Positions 40,615 through 49,044 of a DNA stretch of 64,000 nt are shown piece after piece (position 1 is the stretch's first letter; each line of letters opens with the position of its first letter). This DNA is from Sphingobacterium wenxiniae (GTDB lineage Bacteria > Bacteroidota > Bacteroidia > Sphingobacteriales > Sphingobacteriaceae): contig NZ_FOZZ01000012.1 in the NCBI RefSeq assembly GCF_900116225.1, forward strand, positions 1 through 64,000. The letters are read 5' to 3'. Position numbers and translations under genes: made by a program. A model generated the notes under the pieces. The model made no database searches. It worked only from the letters and a program-made list of their open reading frames with translations, and was not told the origin of the DNA.

Positions 40615-42615
40615 ATGAGCAATACAAACTTACATTTGGTTTTTGATTCTATTTACCGATTCTTCACAAAAGAATCCAGTAAAGATGCTTTACGGAATAT
40701 TTTGGCAATCTGCATTCCTGCCGTATTACTATTTTATACCACAAACTTAGACATTGCAATAGCTTTTGCTGTAGGCACTTTATTAGCTTCATTAACCGAC
40801 TTGCCCGGCAACAGACAGGACAAAAAGCAAACTGCACTTTGGTGCATCCCTTTATTTTTCATAGCAAGTACGAGTACAGTCCTTTCCCTACATGACGCAT
40901 TATGGTTAACACCTATACTATTAACCTTATTAGGTTTTGGGTGCGCCTTGTTACTGGCCTTAGGAAGCCGAATCGCTACCGTCGGGACATTAACACTAAT
41001 TGTAATAAGCTTTACTATAGGGTTAAAACCAAACTCTCCTTTAATTTTTTCCATCTCCTTTTTTACGGGTACAGTCTGGTTCTTTTCCTTATCACTTCTG
41101 CAAGTATATCTACGCCCCTATCGTTCGTTGCAATACGCCATGCGGGAAGGGTTCAGCACATTGGCACAGCTTTTACGTACAAAGGCCAAATGTTACGACA
41201 CGGAAATCTCCCTGTCTCAGGTATACAATGAGCTCAGCTTAGTACATATTCAAGTCAGCGAACAGCTGGAGAACGTCCGTTCGCTGCTACTGCGCGAATC
41301 CACGCTATTAACATCCGAAGACACCTCTCCTTCCCATTGGTTATCAAAAACATACAGCCTTATCGATTTATACGAGCTGATGATGGCGGTGGACAACGAT
41401 TACGAAACCATTCGGGAGCAATTAAAAGACACGGCTGCTTTGCCCATTATCCGGAAAGCTATTTACGCCCTATCTGACGAGATAGAAGCTTGTAATGGCA
41501 CCCACATTTCGACCAGAAAAGTAGCGTACAATCAACATATTATTTCGTCCTGCTTAGGGGATTTGGACAATCTGCAACGCAAAGCTTCTCCTGATATCCA
41601 CCTGTTGATAAATCCTGTTATAAGCCATATCCGGCAAATCTTAACCATCGTAAGAGACATACAAAGCAATATGTCCAAGGCAGAGCCTACCTCTGTTCCA
41701 GATGTTCATTACCAACATTTTATACCAGCTCAGCCAAAAATCAACACACTAAGAAAACAGCTAACTTTCCGCTCTCCAATTTTTATATATGCACTGCGGA
41801 TGGCACTGCTTTTAGGCTGTAGCGGACTTATCGGCTATTTCCTACCTGAATATAAATATGCTTCATGGATGATATTAACCATCATATTGGTCGCACGCCC
41901 AAGCTACAGCAATACGCAACGGCGAAATTATCAGCGAATAGTCGGTTCTGTACTTGGTATTATCATCGGTATGATACTGACCTTTTTCATACATTCGCCT
42001 TTACTGCTGTTATTTCTGGCGGCGCTATGTCTTTATGGCTTTTTCCTATTCAACAGACCAGACTATTTGGTGAGCGTTATATTCGTTACCATCGCAATCA
42101 TCCTTTCTTTAAATGTGCACGAGGGAAATATTTGGGATATTTTAGGAAGCCGATTTGCATTCACATTGTTAGGTTCTGCTTTTGCAATTTTGGGCTGTTT
42201 TGCCCTTCCTATTAATCAACGTCGCATGGTCAGCAACGTGACCGACAACCTATTGGACAATTTCCGGGGTTATCATCAGAAAGTGAAGGAAGCCCTTCAC
42301 GGGGAAGCTGTCAGTACCTACGAATTGCGCCTAGTTCGCAAGCATGCACAAACGACTTTAGCTTTATTCTACGACCATGCCGAGCAATTCCGAAAAGACC
42401 CAATCAATCGCCGTAAGGATCGTCAGCAGATGAACCATTTCCAAAGCCTGGCGTATCGGATTCATGCCCATTTATTAGGAATTACCGTGAGCTTGACCAA
42501 GTCCTCTATTTCCTCAGAGATGGAAAACAACCTCCAACAACGACTACATTTTATACAAGAACTTCTTGAAGATTTACACGATTCAGCACAACAATTTTCT
42601 CCCACACCTAAATAA
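40615..42615 (+). CDS. FUSC-family inner-membrane protein
   Basis: A 666-residue membrane protein with two clusters of six hydrophobic helices (about 25-150 and 390-515) separated by and followed by soluble helical domains. The arrangement matches FUSC/YccS-type proteins (aromatic acid exporter relatives): FTKESSKDALRNILAICIPAVLLFYTTNLDIAIAFAVGTLLASLTDLPGN at the start and KYASWMILTIILVARPSYSNTQRRNYQRIVGSVLGIIIGMIL in the second part. It probably exports small aromatic compounds, by family analogy only. It lies upstream of nuoH with 94 nt between; the genes are likely independent. Confidence 0.8.
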   Translation: MSNTNLHLVFDSIYRFFTKESSKDALRNILAICIPAVLLFYTTNLDIAIAFAVGTLLASLTDLPGNRQDKKQTALWCIPLFFIASTSTVLSLHDALWLTPILLTLLGFGCALLLALGSRIATVGTLTLIVISFTIGLKPNSPLIFSISFFTGTVWFFSLSLLQVYLRPYRSLQYAMREGFSTLAQLLRTKAKCYDTEISLSQVYNELSLVHIQVSEQLENVRSLLLRESTLLTSEDTSPSHWLSKTYSLIDLYELMMAVDNDYETIREQLKDTAALPIIRKAIYALSDEIEACNGTHISTRKVAYNQHIISSCLGDLDNLQRKASPDIHLLINPVISHIRQILTIVRDIQSNMSKAEPTSVPDVHYQHFIPAQPKINTLRKQLTFRSPIFIYALRMALLLGCSGLIGYFLPEYKYASWMILTIILVARPSYSNTQRRNYQRIVGSVLGIIIGMILTFFIHSPLLLLFLAALCLYGFFLFNRPDYLVSVIFVTIAIILSLNVHEGNIWDILGSRFAFTLLGSAFAILGCFALPINQRRMVSNVTDNLLDNFRGYHQKVKEALHGEAVSTYELRLVRKHAQTTLALFYDHAEQFRKDPINRRKDRQQMNHFQSLAYRIHAHLLGITVSLTKSSISSEMENNLQQRLHFIQELLEDLHDSAQQFSPTPK

Positions 42616-42669
42616 TCTACCAATCCAGTATATTTTATTAAAAAACTCTTTCTTTTCCACCATTTTCCG

Positions 42670-42677
42670 TATGTTTG
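42670..42677 (+). promoter_or_regulatory. -7 promoter element of the nuo operon
   Basis: TATGTTTG matches TAnnTTTG, 32 nt before the nuoH start. It shows that nuoH begins a transcript of its own. No -33 TTG at the expected place. Confidence 0.4.
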
Positions 42678-42709
42678 CATGCAATTAAGAATTATTCTAA
42701 AAAAAGGAA

Positions 42710-43783
42710 TTGGCCGACCTGCTGCTACATATCATTATCCCAATTGCAATATTTCTTTTTATTGCCGGATTTACGCTTTTTGCAGTATATGCTGAGCGAA
42801 AAATTGCCGGATTTGTGCAGGACAGGCTGGGACCAATGGAAACAGGCAAATATGGTCTGATACAGACTATTGCCGACATCCTCAAGCTTATTCAAAAAGA
42901 GTTTATCACCCCATCTGCTGCCGATAAGGCACTATTCCTAACCGCTCCAGTTATTATTTTCGTGGCGGTATTTATCGGATACAGTGTAGTTCCATGGGCA
43001 CCTGATTTTCTGCCCACCAATACCAATACTGGATTGTTCTTTATTCTAGCCATTGTCTCCATCGATGCCATCGGTATTTTGATGGCAGGCTGGGGTTCCA
43101 ACAACAAATACTCTTTATTGGGTGCGATACGTGCCATTGCGCAAATGGTATCTTACGAAATACCGGTAGGGCTATCCTTGATTTCGGCGATCATGATTAC
43201 CCAAACCTTAAATCTTAATGAAATTGCAGACCTACAAGGCATTCATTCACCGGAAATCATCTATTTCATGGGGTTTTGGGATGTAACCGACATCGGTGGG
43301 CTGTTTGCTTGGCATATCTTCCAAGCGCCACACCTTTTAGTCGTGTATATCATTTTCTTCATTGCGACACTTGCAGAATGTAACAGGGCACCTTTTGATA
43401 TTCCAGAAGCAGAATCCGAACTGATTGGGGGTTTCCATACAGAATATGGAGGGATTAAATTTGCTTTTTTGTTCTTAGCTGAGTATGCCATGATGTTCTT
43501 AGTTTCTATACTGGGCGTCATTATCTTCTTAGGCGGATGGAATACCCCTCTGCCCAACATCGGCAGCTTGCGATTGGCCGATTGGACGACCGGTTTAGGC
43601 TGGGGACTTTTCTGGACAGTAAGTAAGTCACTTTTAATTGTAGGTATCCAGATGTGGGTACGCTGGACTCTCCCCCGCTTTCGGGCAGACCAGTTGATGA
43701 CCCTCTGTTGGAAAATATTAATCCCGGTCGCTTTCGTATGCATGGCAATCTCAGGATTATGGCGGATTTTAGTTATTGTATAA
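42710..43783 (+). CDS. nuoH: NADH-quinone oxidoreductase subunit H
   Basis: A 357-residue subunit of complex I, at the junction of peripheral and membrane arms, where quinone enters. Blocks seen: AERKIAGFVQDRLGPMETGKYGLIQTIADILKLIQKE, YSLLGAIRAIAQMVSYEIPVGLSLI, AECNRAPFDIPEAESELIGGFHTEYGGIKFAFLFLAEY. The start must be the TTG at 42710: an in-frame TAA lies 12 nt upstream and no ATG is near the N-terminus. The operon continues nuoI to nuoN. nuoA-G are not in the window; the gene before is a FUSC protein. Confidence 0.96.
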   Translation: MADLLLHIIIPIAIFLFIAGFTLFAVYAERKIAGFVQDRLGPMETGKYGLIQTIADILKLIQKEFITPSAADKALFLTAPVIIFVAVFIGYSVVPWAPDFLPTNTNTGLFFILAIVSIDAIGILMAGWGSNNKYSLLGAIRAIAQMVSYEIPVGLSLISAIMITQTLNLNEIADLQGIHSPEIIYFMGFWDVTDIGGLFAWHIFQAPHLLVVYIIFFIATLAECNRAPFDIPEAESELIGGFHTEYGGIKFAFLFLAEYAMMFLVSILGVIIFLGGWNTPLPNIGSLRLADWTTGLGWGLFWTVSKSLLIVGIQMWVRWTLPRFRADQLMTLCWKILIPVAFVCMAISGLWRILVIV

Positions 43784-43787
43784 CGCT

Positions 43788-44351
43788 TTGGTATTAAAAA
43801 CAACCATACAAGGATTTTTAACTGCTGTCAAAGGGCTTCTTTTGACGGTACGCCACCTTTTTGCTGCCCGCAAATCGCGGGAGACGATAGACATACGGGA
43901 TGAAAAATATTTCGAAAAGCAGGAAGGCGTCACAACCGTACAATATCCCAAAGAAAAAATGCCTATCCCCGAGGTAGGGCGCTATCAACTGCATGTAGAG
44001 ATTGACGACTGTATCGTATGCGATTTATGTGCCAAAGCTTGTCCCGTGGACTGTATTGCTATCGAATCCATCAAATCTCCCGAAGCTATTGGCAAAACTT
44101 CCGATGGCAGTGTGAAAAGATTATACGCAGCTCAGTTTGATATCGACATGGCTAAGTGTATGTATTGTGGGCTTTGTACAGTAGTATGCCCCACAGAATG
44201 TATTACGATGACCAATCAATACGACAAAAGCACTTCGAAATTAACAGACTTAATATATGGTTTTACGGAGATGACCACGGAAGAAGTTGCTCAACGCAAG
44301 GAAGAGTGGACCCGTTTCCAAGCTGAGAAGGAGGCAGCAAAGAAAAAATAA
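43788..44351 (+). CDS. nuoI: NADH-quinone oxidoreductase subunit I (two 4Fe-4S clusters)
   Basis: A 188-residue ferredoxin-like subunit of complex I. Two CxxCxxCxxxCP motifs are visible: CIVCDLCAKACPVDC and CMYCGLCTVVCPTEC, binding the N6a and N6b clusters. It passes electrons to the quinone site near NuoH. No ATG exists near the start; TTG at 43788 (four nt past the nuoH stop) or TTG at 43776 are the options, the former being the likelier. The C-terminal charged tail EWTRFQAEKEAAKKK is a common feature in the phylum. Confidence 0.93.
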   Translation: MVLKTTIQGFLTAVKGLLLTVRHLFAARKSRETIDIRDEKYFEKQEGVTTVQYPKEKMPIPEVGRYQLHVEIDDCIVCDLCAKACPVDCIAIESIKSPEAIGKTSDGSVKRLYAAQFDIDMAKCMYCGLCTVVCPTECITMTNQYDKSTSKLTDLIYGFTEMTTEEVAQRKEEWTRFQAEKEAAKKK

Positions 44352-44352
44352 G

Positions 44353-44895
44353 ATGGAAGAAATACTCTTTTATGCCTTTGCTACTTTAGCGATCACCGCA
44401 GCACTTTTGGTGGTCAACATCCGAAACACTGCTCGGGCACTATTCCTATTCTTCGTCGTGCTATTTGCTATGGCCGGACTCTATCTTTTTGCTTTAGCAG
44501 ATTTTGTAGCCATTACCCAGATTTTAGTCTATGTCGGCGGCGTGTTAATTTTACTGATATTCGCCTTTATGCTATCCAATAAAGAACTATTAGCAGACTT
44601 ACAGAACACTTCCAGGAAGTTCATTTCATTGCCAAATTGGCAATCGGCTCTTCTATCGCTTGCCTTTCTGAGCGTGATGCTCTATGCTTTCTGGGGATGG
44701 AAACAGCACACCCCCGATTGGATTATAGAATCTCAACGACAGGGTACGGTTATCCAAGCTACGGACAACAACATTGGAACCCTTGGGTTCAAGTTCATGA
44801 CACAATATGTGCTCCCTTTTGAAGTGATTTCGATTTTTCTCATGATGGCATTGATCGGTGCTGCCCACTTATCCAGAAAGGGGGATAGCGTATGA
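44353..44895 (+). CDS. nuoJ: NADH-quinone oxidoreductase subunit J
   Basis: A 181-residue membrane subunit of complex I with five hydrophobic helices. The family blocks are VVNIRNTARALFLFFVVLFAMAGLYLFALADFVAITQILVYVGGVLILLIFAFML near residues 18-74 and a final helix (EVISIFLMMALIGAAHLSRK). The ATG at 44353 is two nt past the nuoI stop. It is followed by nuoK with a 4-nt overlap (ATGA), so expression is coupled. Confidence 0.94.
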   Translation: MEEILFYAFATLAITAALLVVNIRNTARALFLFFVVLFAMAGLYLFALADFVAITQILVYVGGVLILLIFAFMLSNKELLADLQNTSRKFISLPNWQSALLSLAFLSVMLYAFWGWKQHTPDWIIESQRQGTVIQATDNNIGTLGFKFMTQYVLPFEVISIFLMMALIGAAHLSRKGDSV

Positions 44896-45197
44896 TTACT
44901 TTAACCCATTTCCTTGTCGTCAGTGCTTGTATATTTTGTATCGGACTCTACGCTGTTTTAGCAAAACGGAACAGCATTATGATTTTAGTAGGCATTGAGT
45001 TGATGATTAACGCTGCTATTTTGAATTTCGTAGCCTTTGGGAAATACGACAAACTTCAGTATGGAGGGCAGGTTTTTGCTCTATTCGCTATTGTTCTGGC
45101 GGCGGCAGCTGTGGCTGTAGGGTTGGCCATCATATTGAACGTGTATCGACACTACAAAACCATCAACCCACAGAAAATAAACGAATTAAAAGATTAG
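44892..45197 (+). CDS. nuoK: NADH-quinone oxidoreductase subunit K
   Basis: A 101-residue three-helix subunit of complex I. Typical features are the short length, IGLYAVLAKRNSIMILVGIELMINAAILNFVAFG (helices 1 and 2 with the conserved Glu), and FALFAIVLAAAAVAVGLAIILNVYRHY in helix 3 with Ala/Val rich face. It overlaps nuoJ by 4 nt and is followed at once by nuoL. Confidence 0.95.
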   Translation: MITLTHFLVVSACIFCIGLYAVLAKRNSIMILVGIELMINAAILNFVAFGKYDKLQYGGQVFALFAIVLAAAAVAVGLAIILNVYRHYKTINPQKINELKD

Positions 45198-45210
45198 TTT
45201 GGATTCCTTG

Positions 45211-47205
45211 ATGCACATATCGCCCATTTATGCCAGCATGCTTGTCGTGCTATTGCCTTTTTTGGCTTTCCTTATACAGGCTATCTTAGGGAAGAAATCT
45301 ATTTCGGGCAATATTAGCTTGGCGGCTATCATATTAAGCACAGTTATTAGCCTATGCATCGTATTTTTTGAGGTGTGGAACCAATCTCCTATCAACGAAA
45401 GATGGGCTTGGTTTACCATAGGTAAAAACACCTTTTATATTGGGATATTGCTTAATAACCTAACCGTATTGATGCAACTATTGGTCTGTGTAATTGCACT
45501 TCCTGTACACATCTATTCCCGGGCCTATATGAAAGATGATGCAGGCATACATCGTTATTGGATGTATCTCAGCCTTTTCTGTTTTGCCATGTTAGGTCTC
45601 ACGGTTTCCATCAATCTTTTTCAGCTCTATATCTTTTGGGAATTGGTTGGCTTTGCTTCTTACCTGCTTATTGGCTATTGGTTTACTAAAGAGTCTGCGG
45701 CACAAGCAAATAAAAAAGCTTTTCTAATCAACCGTATAGGTGATATTGGTTTTCTGATTGGTATTGCATTGGTTTATGCCCATTTTGGCACATTGGATTT
45801 GGTAGAACTGTTTGGCAAAGACGGCAACACAATCTTGGTTGATAAAAATGTTGCTTGGCTGAGCATTGCCGGCATAGCCTTTTTCTTGGGGGCTATGGCA
45901 AAATCCGCACAATTCCCTTTGCACGTCTGGTTGCCTGATGCGATGGAGGGGCCGACCTCCGTTTCTTCGTTGATACATGCCGCAACCATGGTGGCTGCTG
46001 GGGTATTTTTACTCTCTACCGTATTCCCATTATTCAATACATTTGTGCTCCTAATTATCACCATTATTGGTTGTATTACGGCCCTTTCTGCTGCTATCTT
46101 TGCGTTGGCACAATACGACATTAAAAAGATTCTGGCCTTTTCCACCATCTCTCAACTGGGTTTTATGATGGTCGCCGTGGGTATTGGTGCATGGGATGCT
46201 GCTATGTTCCATTTAACCACCCACGCCTTCTTCAAATGTTTACTGTTCCTTTCCGCAGGTGCTGTCATCCACGAAATGGCACATTTTAAAGCACATGAAA
46301 AATTGGATATAGATCCACAGGATTTACGCAACATGGGGGGCTTACGAAAATATATGCCTAAAACTTTTGGCTTAATGGTGATTGCTTCTTTAGCCTTGGC
46401 AGGTTTTCCATTAACCTCCGGTTATCTTTCCAAAGATAGTATTGTGGTGTCGGCCTATGAGTGGGCATCAGCGTTAGGAACCTGGCACCTTCTTATTCCT
46501 TTGACCTTGATTACAGTCAGTATCCTTACGGCTTTCTATATTGGACGTTTAATATTCAAAGCCTTCTTTGGTCGTTTTGCGTTTGAACAAAATAACAGCA
46601 GTCCAGCACTTCATGAAGCATCATCGACAATGCTCTGGCCTATGGGCTTTTTAGCAGCATGTTCTTTATTTGTTGCCTTTGGATGGACCCCCATAGATTA
46701 CCATAATACTTGGCTGATGCATGGGTTTCATGTGAAAAGTACTGCAACTGCCATTCCCATGGCACATAGCATCATTCCACTTATATTGACCCTTGGAGCA
46801 GTTGTGGCTTGGGGGATTGGCTGGCGTTGGTATGTGAAAGCAGCATATCCACTTAACCCTAACAACAGCCTGATTGTATTTGCTAACCGTCAAGGCTATC
46901 TGAACGAAATTAACAACCTGTTATTTGTTCAAGGCACCGTAAAACTTAGCCAGCTATGTTATGGCTTCGACCGAACTATAATCGATGGTATTACATATGT
47001 TGTGAGTGGAATTACAAAAGGACTTTCATCCTTTGCCAATTGGTTTGACAAATACATTGTGGACGGCATTGTTAATCTTATCGGTAGACTGGCTTATCTT
47101 ATCGGACACTTAGTCCGAAAAGTACAGAACGGGAGAATACAGAACTATCTGGGCTTTGCCCTGACTGTCGTCGTATTAGGAATTATATACTTGATAATTA
47201 AATAA
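45211..47205 (+). CDS. nuoL: NADH-quinone oxidoreductase subunit L
   Basis: About 664 residues, the large antiporter-like complex I subunit that also carries the lateral helix. Seen: WMYLSLFCFAMLGLTVSINLFQLYIFWELVGFASYLLIGYWF, KSAQFPLHVWLPDAMEGPTSVSSLIHAATMVAAGVFLLS, LAQYDIKKILAFSTISQLGFMM, and a long C-terminal helix with terminal membrane segment. The ATG at 45211 is given; a TTG four codons earlier (45199, one nt after the nuoK stop) is an alternative, especially as nuoH and nuoI begin with TTG. Confidence 0.93.
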   Translation: MHISPIYASMLVVLLPFLAFLIQAILGKKSISGNISLAAIILSTVISLCIVFFEVWNQSPINERWAWFTIGKNTFYIGILLNNLTVLMQLLVCVIALPVHIYSRAYMKDDAGIHRYWMYLSLFCFAMLGLTVSINLFQLYIFWELVGFASYLLIGYWFTKESAAQANKKAFLINRIGDIGFLIGIALVYAHFGTLDLVELFGKDGNTILVDKNVAWLSIAGIAFFLGAMAKSAQFPLHVWLPDAMEGPTSVSSLIHAATMVAAGVFLLSTVFPLFNTFVLLIITIIGCITALSAAIFALAQYDIKKILAFSTISQLGFMMVAVGIGAWDAAMFHLTTHAFFKCLLFLSAGAVIHEMAHFKAHEKLDIDPQDLRNMGGLRKYMPKTFGLMVIASLALAGFPLTSGYLSKDSIVVSAYEWASALGTWHLLIPLTLITVSILTAFYIGRLIFKAFFGRFAFEQNNSSPALHEASSTMLWPMGFLAACSLFVAFGWTPIDYHNTWLMHGFHVKSTATAIPMAHSIIPLILTLGAVVAWGIGWRWYVKAAYPLNPNNSLIVFANRQGYLNEINNLLFVQGTVKLSQLCYGFDRTIIDGITYVVSGITKGLSSFANWFDKYIVDGIVNLIGRLAYLIGHLVRKVQNGRIQNYLGFALTVVVLGIIYLIIK

Positions 47206-47207
47206 AG

Positions 47208-48812
47208 ATGGGGCTATTATCCATACTCATATTTTTACCCTTGCTCGCCGCCTTATTGATTTTGGCTTTGCCAACTTCATCCAAAGGTGCGTATAAATAC
47301 ATTGCCTTAGGCTTTACAGCATTACAGTTTGTCCTGGCAGGTTATCTATATACGAACTTCCAGACCGAAATGGGAGGCATCAACCAACTGGAGGGCTATC
47401 AATTTGTCGAACAGTTATCCTGGATACGGATGGATTTAGGGACAATGGGCAAGCTTGAGATCGACTACTTATTAGGTGTAGATGGTGTAGCAATGCCATT
47501 ACTTGTCCTCAGCACCTTGGTGATGCTGATGGGTGTCGGAGCTTCATGGAACATACAGAAAAGTACCAAAGGCTATTTTGCGCTATTGATGATCCTTAAC
47601 ACAGCAGTGATGGGTATTTTTTGTGCTTTGGATTTCTTCCTATTCTACGTGTTCTATGAAGTTATGCTCCTACCGCTCTACTTCCTCATCGGAATATGGG
47701 GGGGCGAGCGTCGGGAATATGCCGCCATTAAGTTCTTCATCTATACTCTTTTCGGTTCGGTATTCATGCTCTTGGTTATCGTAGGCCTTTATTTTTCGGT
47801 TATCAATCCTGCAACAGGTGCGCACACCTTCAATATGTTGCACATGATGAATCCACAAAATTATGTACCAGGCTCTTTCTTTGACTGGGCTAGTAATATC
47901 CACGAAATATATGGTATCCCTGCACGTTTAATAGGCTTCATTGTATTATTCATCGCTTTTGCCATTAAAGTACCGATTGTGCCTTTACATACTTGGCTAC
48001 CCGATGCCCACGTTGAAGCTCCGACCCCCGTATCGATTATCTTAGCCGGTATACTCCTTAAAATAGGAGGCTACGGTATCATTCGTGTGTGTTACAGTAT
48101 TTTCCCCGATATAGCGGCTCAAACCAATTGGTGGTTAGGGTTGATCGGTGTGGTATCGATTCTTTATGGCGCATTGAATGCCTTAGCACAAAAAGATTTG
48201 AAGAGGATGATTGCTTACTCTTCCGTATCCCACATGGGGTTTGTCATCTTAGGCGTCGCTTCGTTAACAGCAGAAGGCATTTCCGGCGCTATGTTCCAAA
48301 TGGTTTCCCATGGGTTTCTAAGTGCTGCTCTATTCTTCTTGGTTGGTGTATTATATGACCGTGTGCATGATCGGTATATCGATAATTTCCGTGGACTGGC
48401 GACTGTCATGCCTAAATATACAGCTTTCGTAGCCATAGCCTTTTTTGCATCTTTAGGATTGCCTGGTTTCTCCGCTTTTATTGGTGAGGCATTTGTCATT
48501 ATCGGGACCTTTAATGCTGAAAGTATGGCGACAGGTATTCCACGGTGGATGGCAATAGCAGGGTCGGTAGGGATCCTTTTGAGTGCAGCTTATTTTCTGT
48601 GGACATTGCAACGCATGTTTTTCGGACAAACCTGGCTGCGCGGAGGAGAAGCCTGGGCAACGGCACTTACGGATGTAAGCATACGCGAACGGTTGATACT
48701 TTTCCCGACATTAGCTTTAGCTTTGGTATTGGGGATTATCCCTTCGTTGGTTTTCAACCAATTGAATGCATCTGTATTACAGCTTTTGGAAACGATTAAA
48801 CCCTATTTGTAG
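47208..48812 (+). CDS. nuoM: NADH-quinone oxidoreductase subunit M
   Basis: A 534-residue antiporter-like subunit of complex I with about 14 helices. Blocks: FFLFYVFYEVMLLPLYFLIGIWGGERREYAAIKFFIYTLFGSVFML (conserved Glu in helix 5), KVPIVPLHTWLPDAHVEAPTPVSIILAGILLKIGGYGIIR (Lys and Asp/Glu path), and LAQKDLKRMIAYSSVSHMGFVILG. Starts three nt after nuoL stop. It is followed by a block of palindromic repeats that separates it from nuoN by 232 nt. Confidence 0.95.
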   Translation: MGLLSILIFLPLLAALLILALPTSSKGAYKYIALGFTALQFVLAGYLYTNFQTEMGGINQLEGYQFVEQLSWIRMDLGTMGKLEIDYLLGVDGVAMPLLVLSTLVMLMGVGASWNIQKSTKGYFALLMILNTAVMGIFCALDFFLFYVFYEVMLLPLYFLIGIWGGERREYAAIKFFIYTLFGSVFMLLVIVGLYFSVINPATGAHTFNMLHMMNPQNYVPGSFFDWASNIHEIYGIPARLIGFIVLFIAFAIKVPIVPLHTWLPDAHVEAPTPVSIILAGILLKIGGYGIIRVCYSIFPDIAAQTNWWLGLIGVVSILYGALNALAQKDLKRMIAYSSVSHMGFVILGVASLTAEGISGAMFQMVSHGFLSAALFFLVGVLYDRVHDRYIDNFRGLATVMPKYTAFVAIAFFASLGLPGFSAFIGEAFVIIGTFNAESMATGIPRWMAIAGSVGILLSAAYFLWTLQRMFFGQTWLRGGEAWATALTDVSIRERLILFPTLALALVLGIIPSLVFNQLNASVLQLLETIKPYL

Positions 48813-48821
48813 GTAGTTATG

Positions 48822-49035
48822 AGCAATTGTTATTCTTCGACAAGCTCAGAATGACAATTGCTGAAAATAGATACCTTTCCTCTCGCAGGTTTAGCGAAGC
48901 GTAACCTGTGAGGATAAATAAGACAAGTTTATAACTTGTCAGTGAATAAACATCCCTGTTACAAGTTACATTGCATTAAACTTGCGACAGAGAGGGATAA
49001 AAATAAAAAAACAGCCCCGCAGGGGGGTAATATGA
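48822..49035. repeat. Cluster of palindromic repeats between nuoM and nuoN
   Basis: Four hairpins in a row: AGCAATTGT/ACAATTGCT with inner ATTCT/AGAAT (48822-48862, containing TTCTTCGACAAGCTCAGAAT, a known dispersed motif), CTCGCAGGTTT/AACCTGTGAG (48882-48912), GACAAGTT-TAT-AACTTGTC (48922-48940) and CAAGTT/AACTTG (48963-48983). The last part ends in ACAGCCCCGCAGGGGGG. The nuo operon elsewhere has 0-3 nt spacers, so this is an insertion. Confidence 0.65.
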
Positions 49036-49044
49036 TAACAAAAC

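Noticed and set aside
47670..47903. Antisense frames inside nuoL and nuoM
   Set aside because: They are shadows of hydrophobic coding sequence; no promoter, start or motif supports them.
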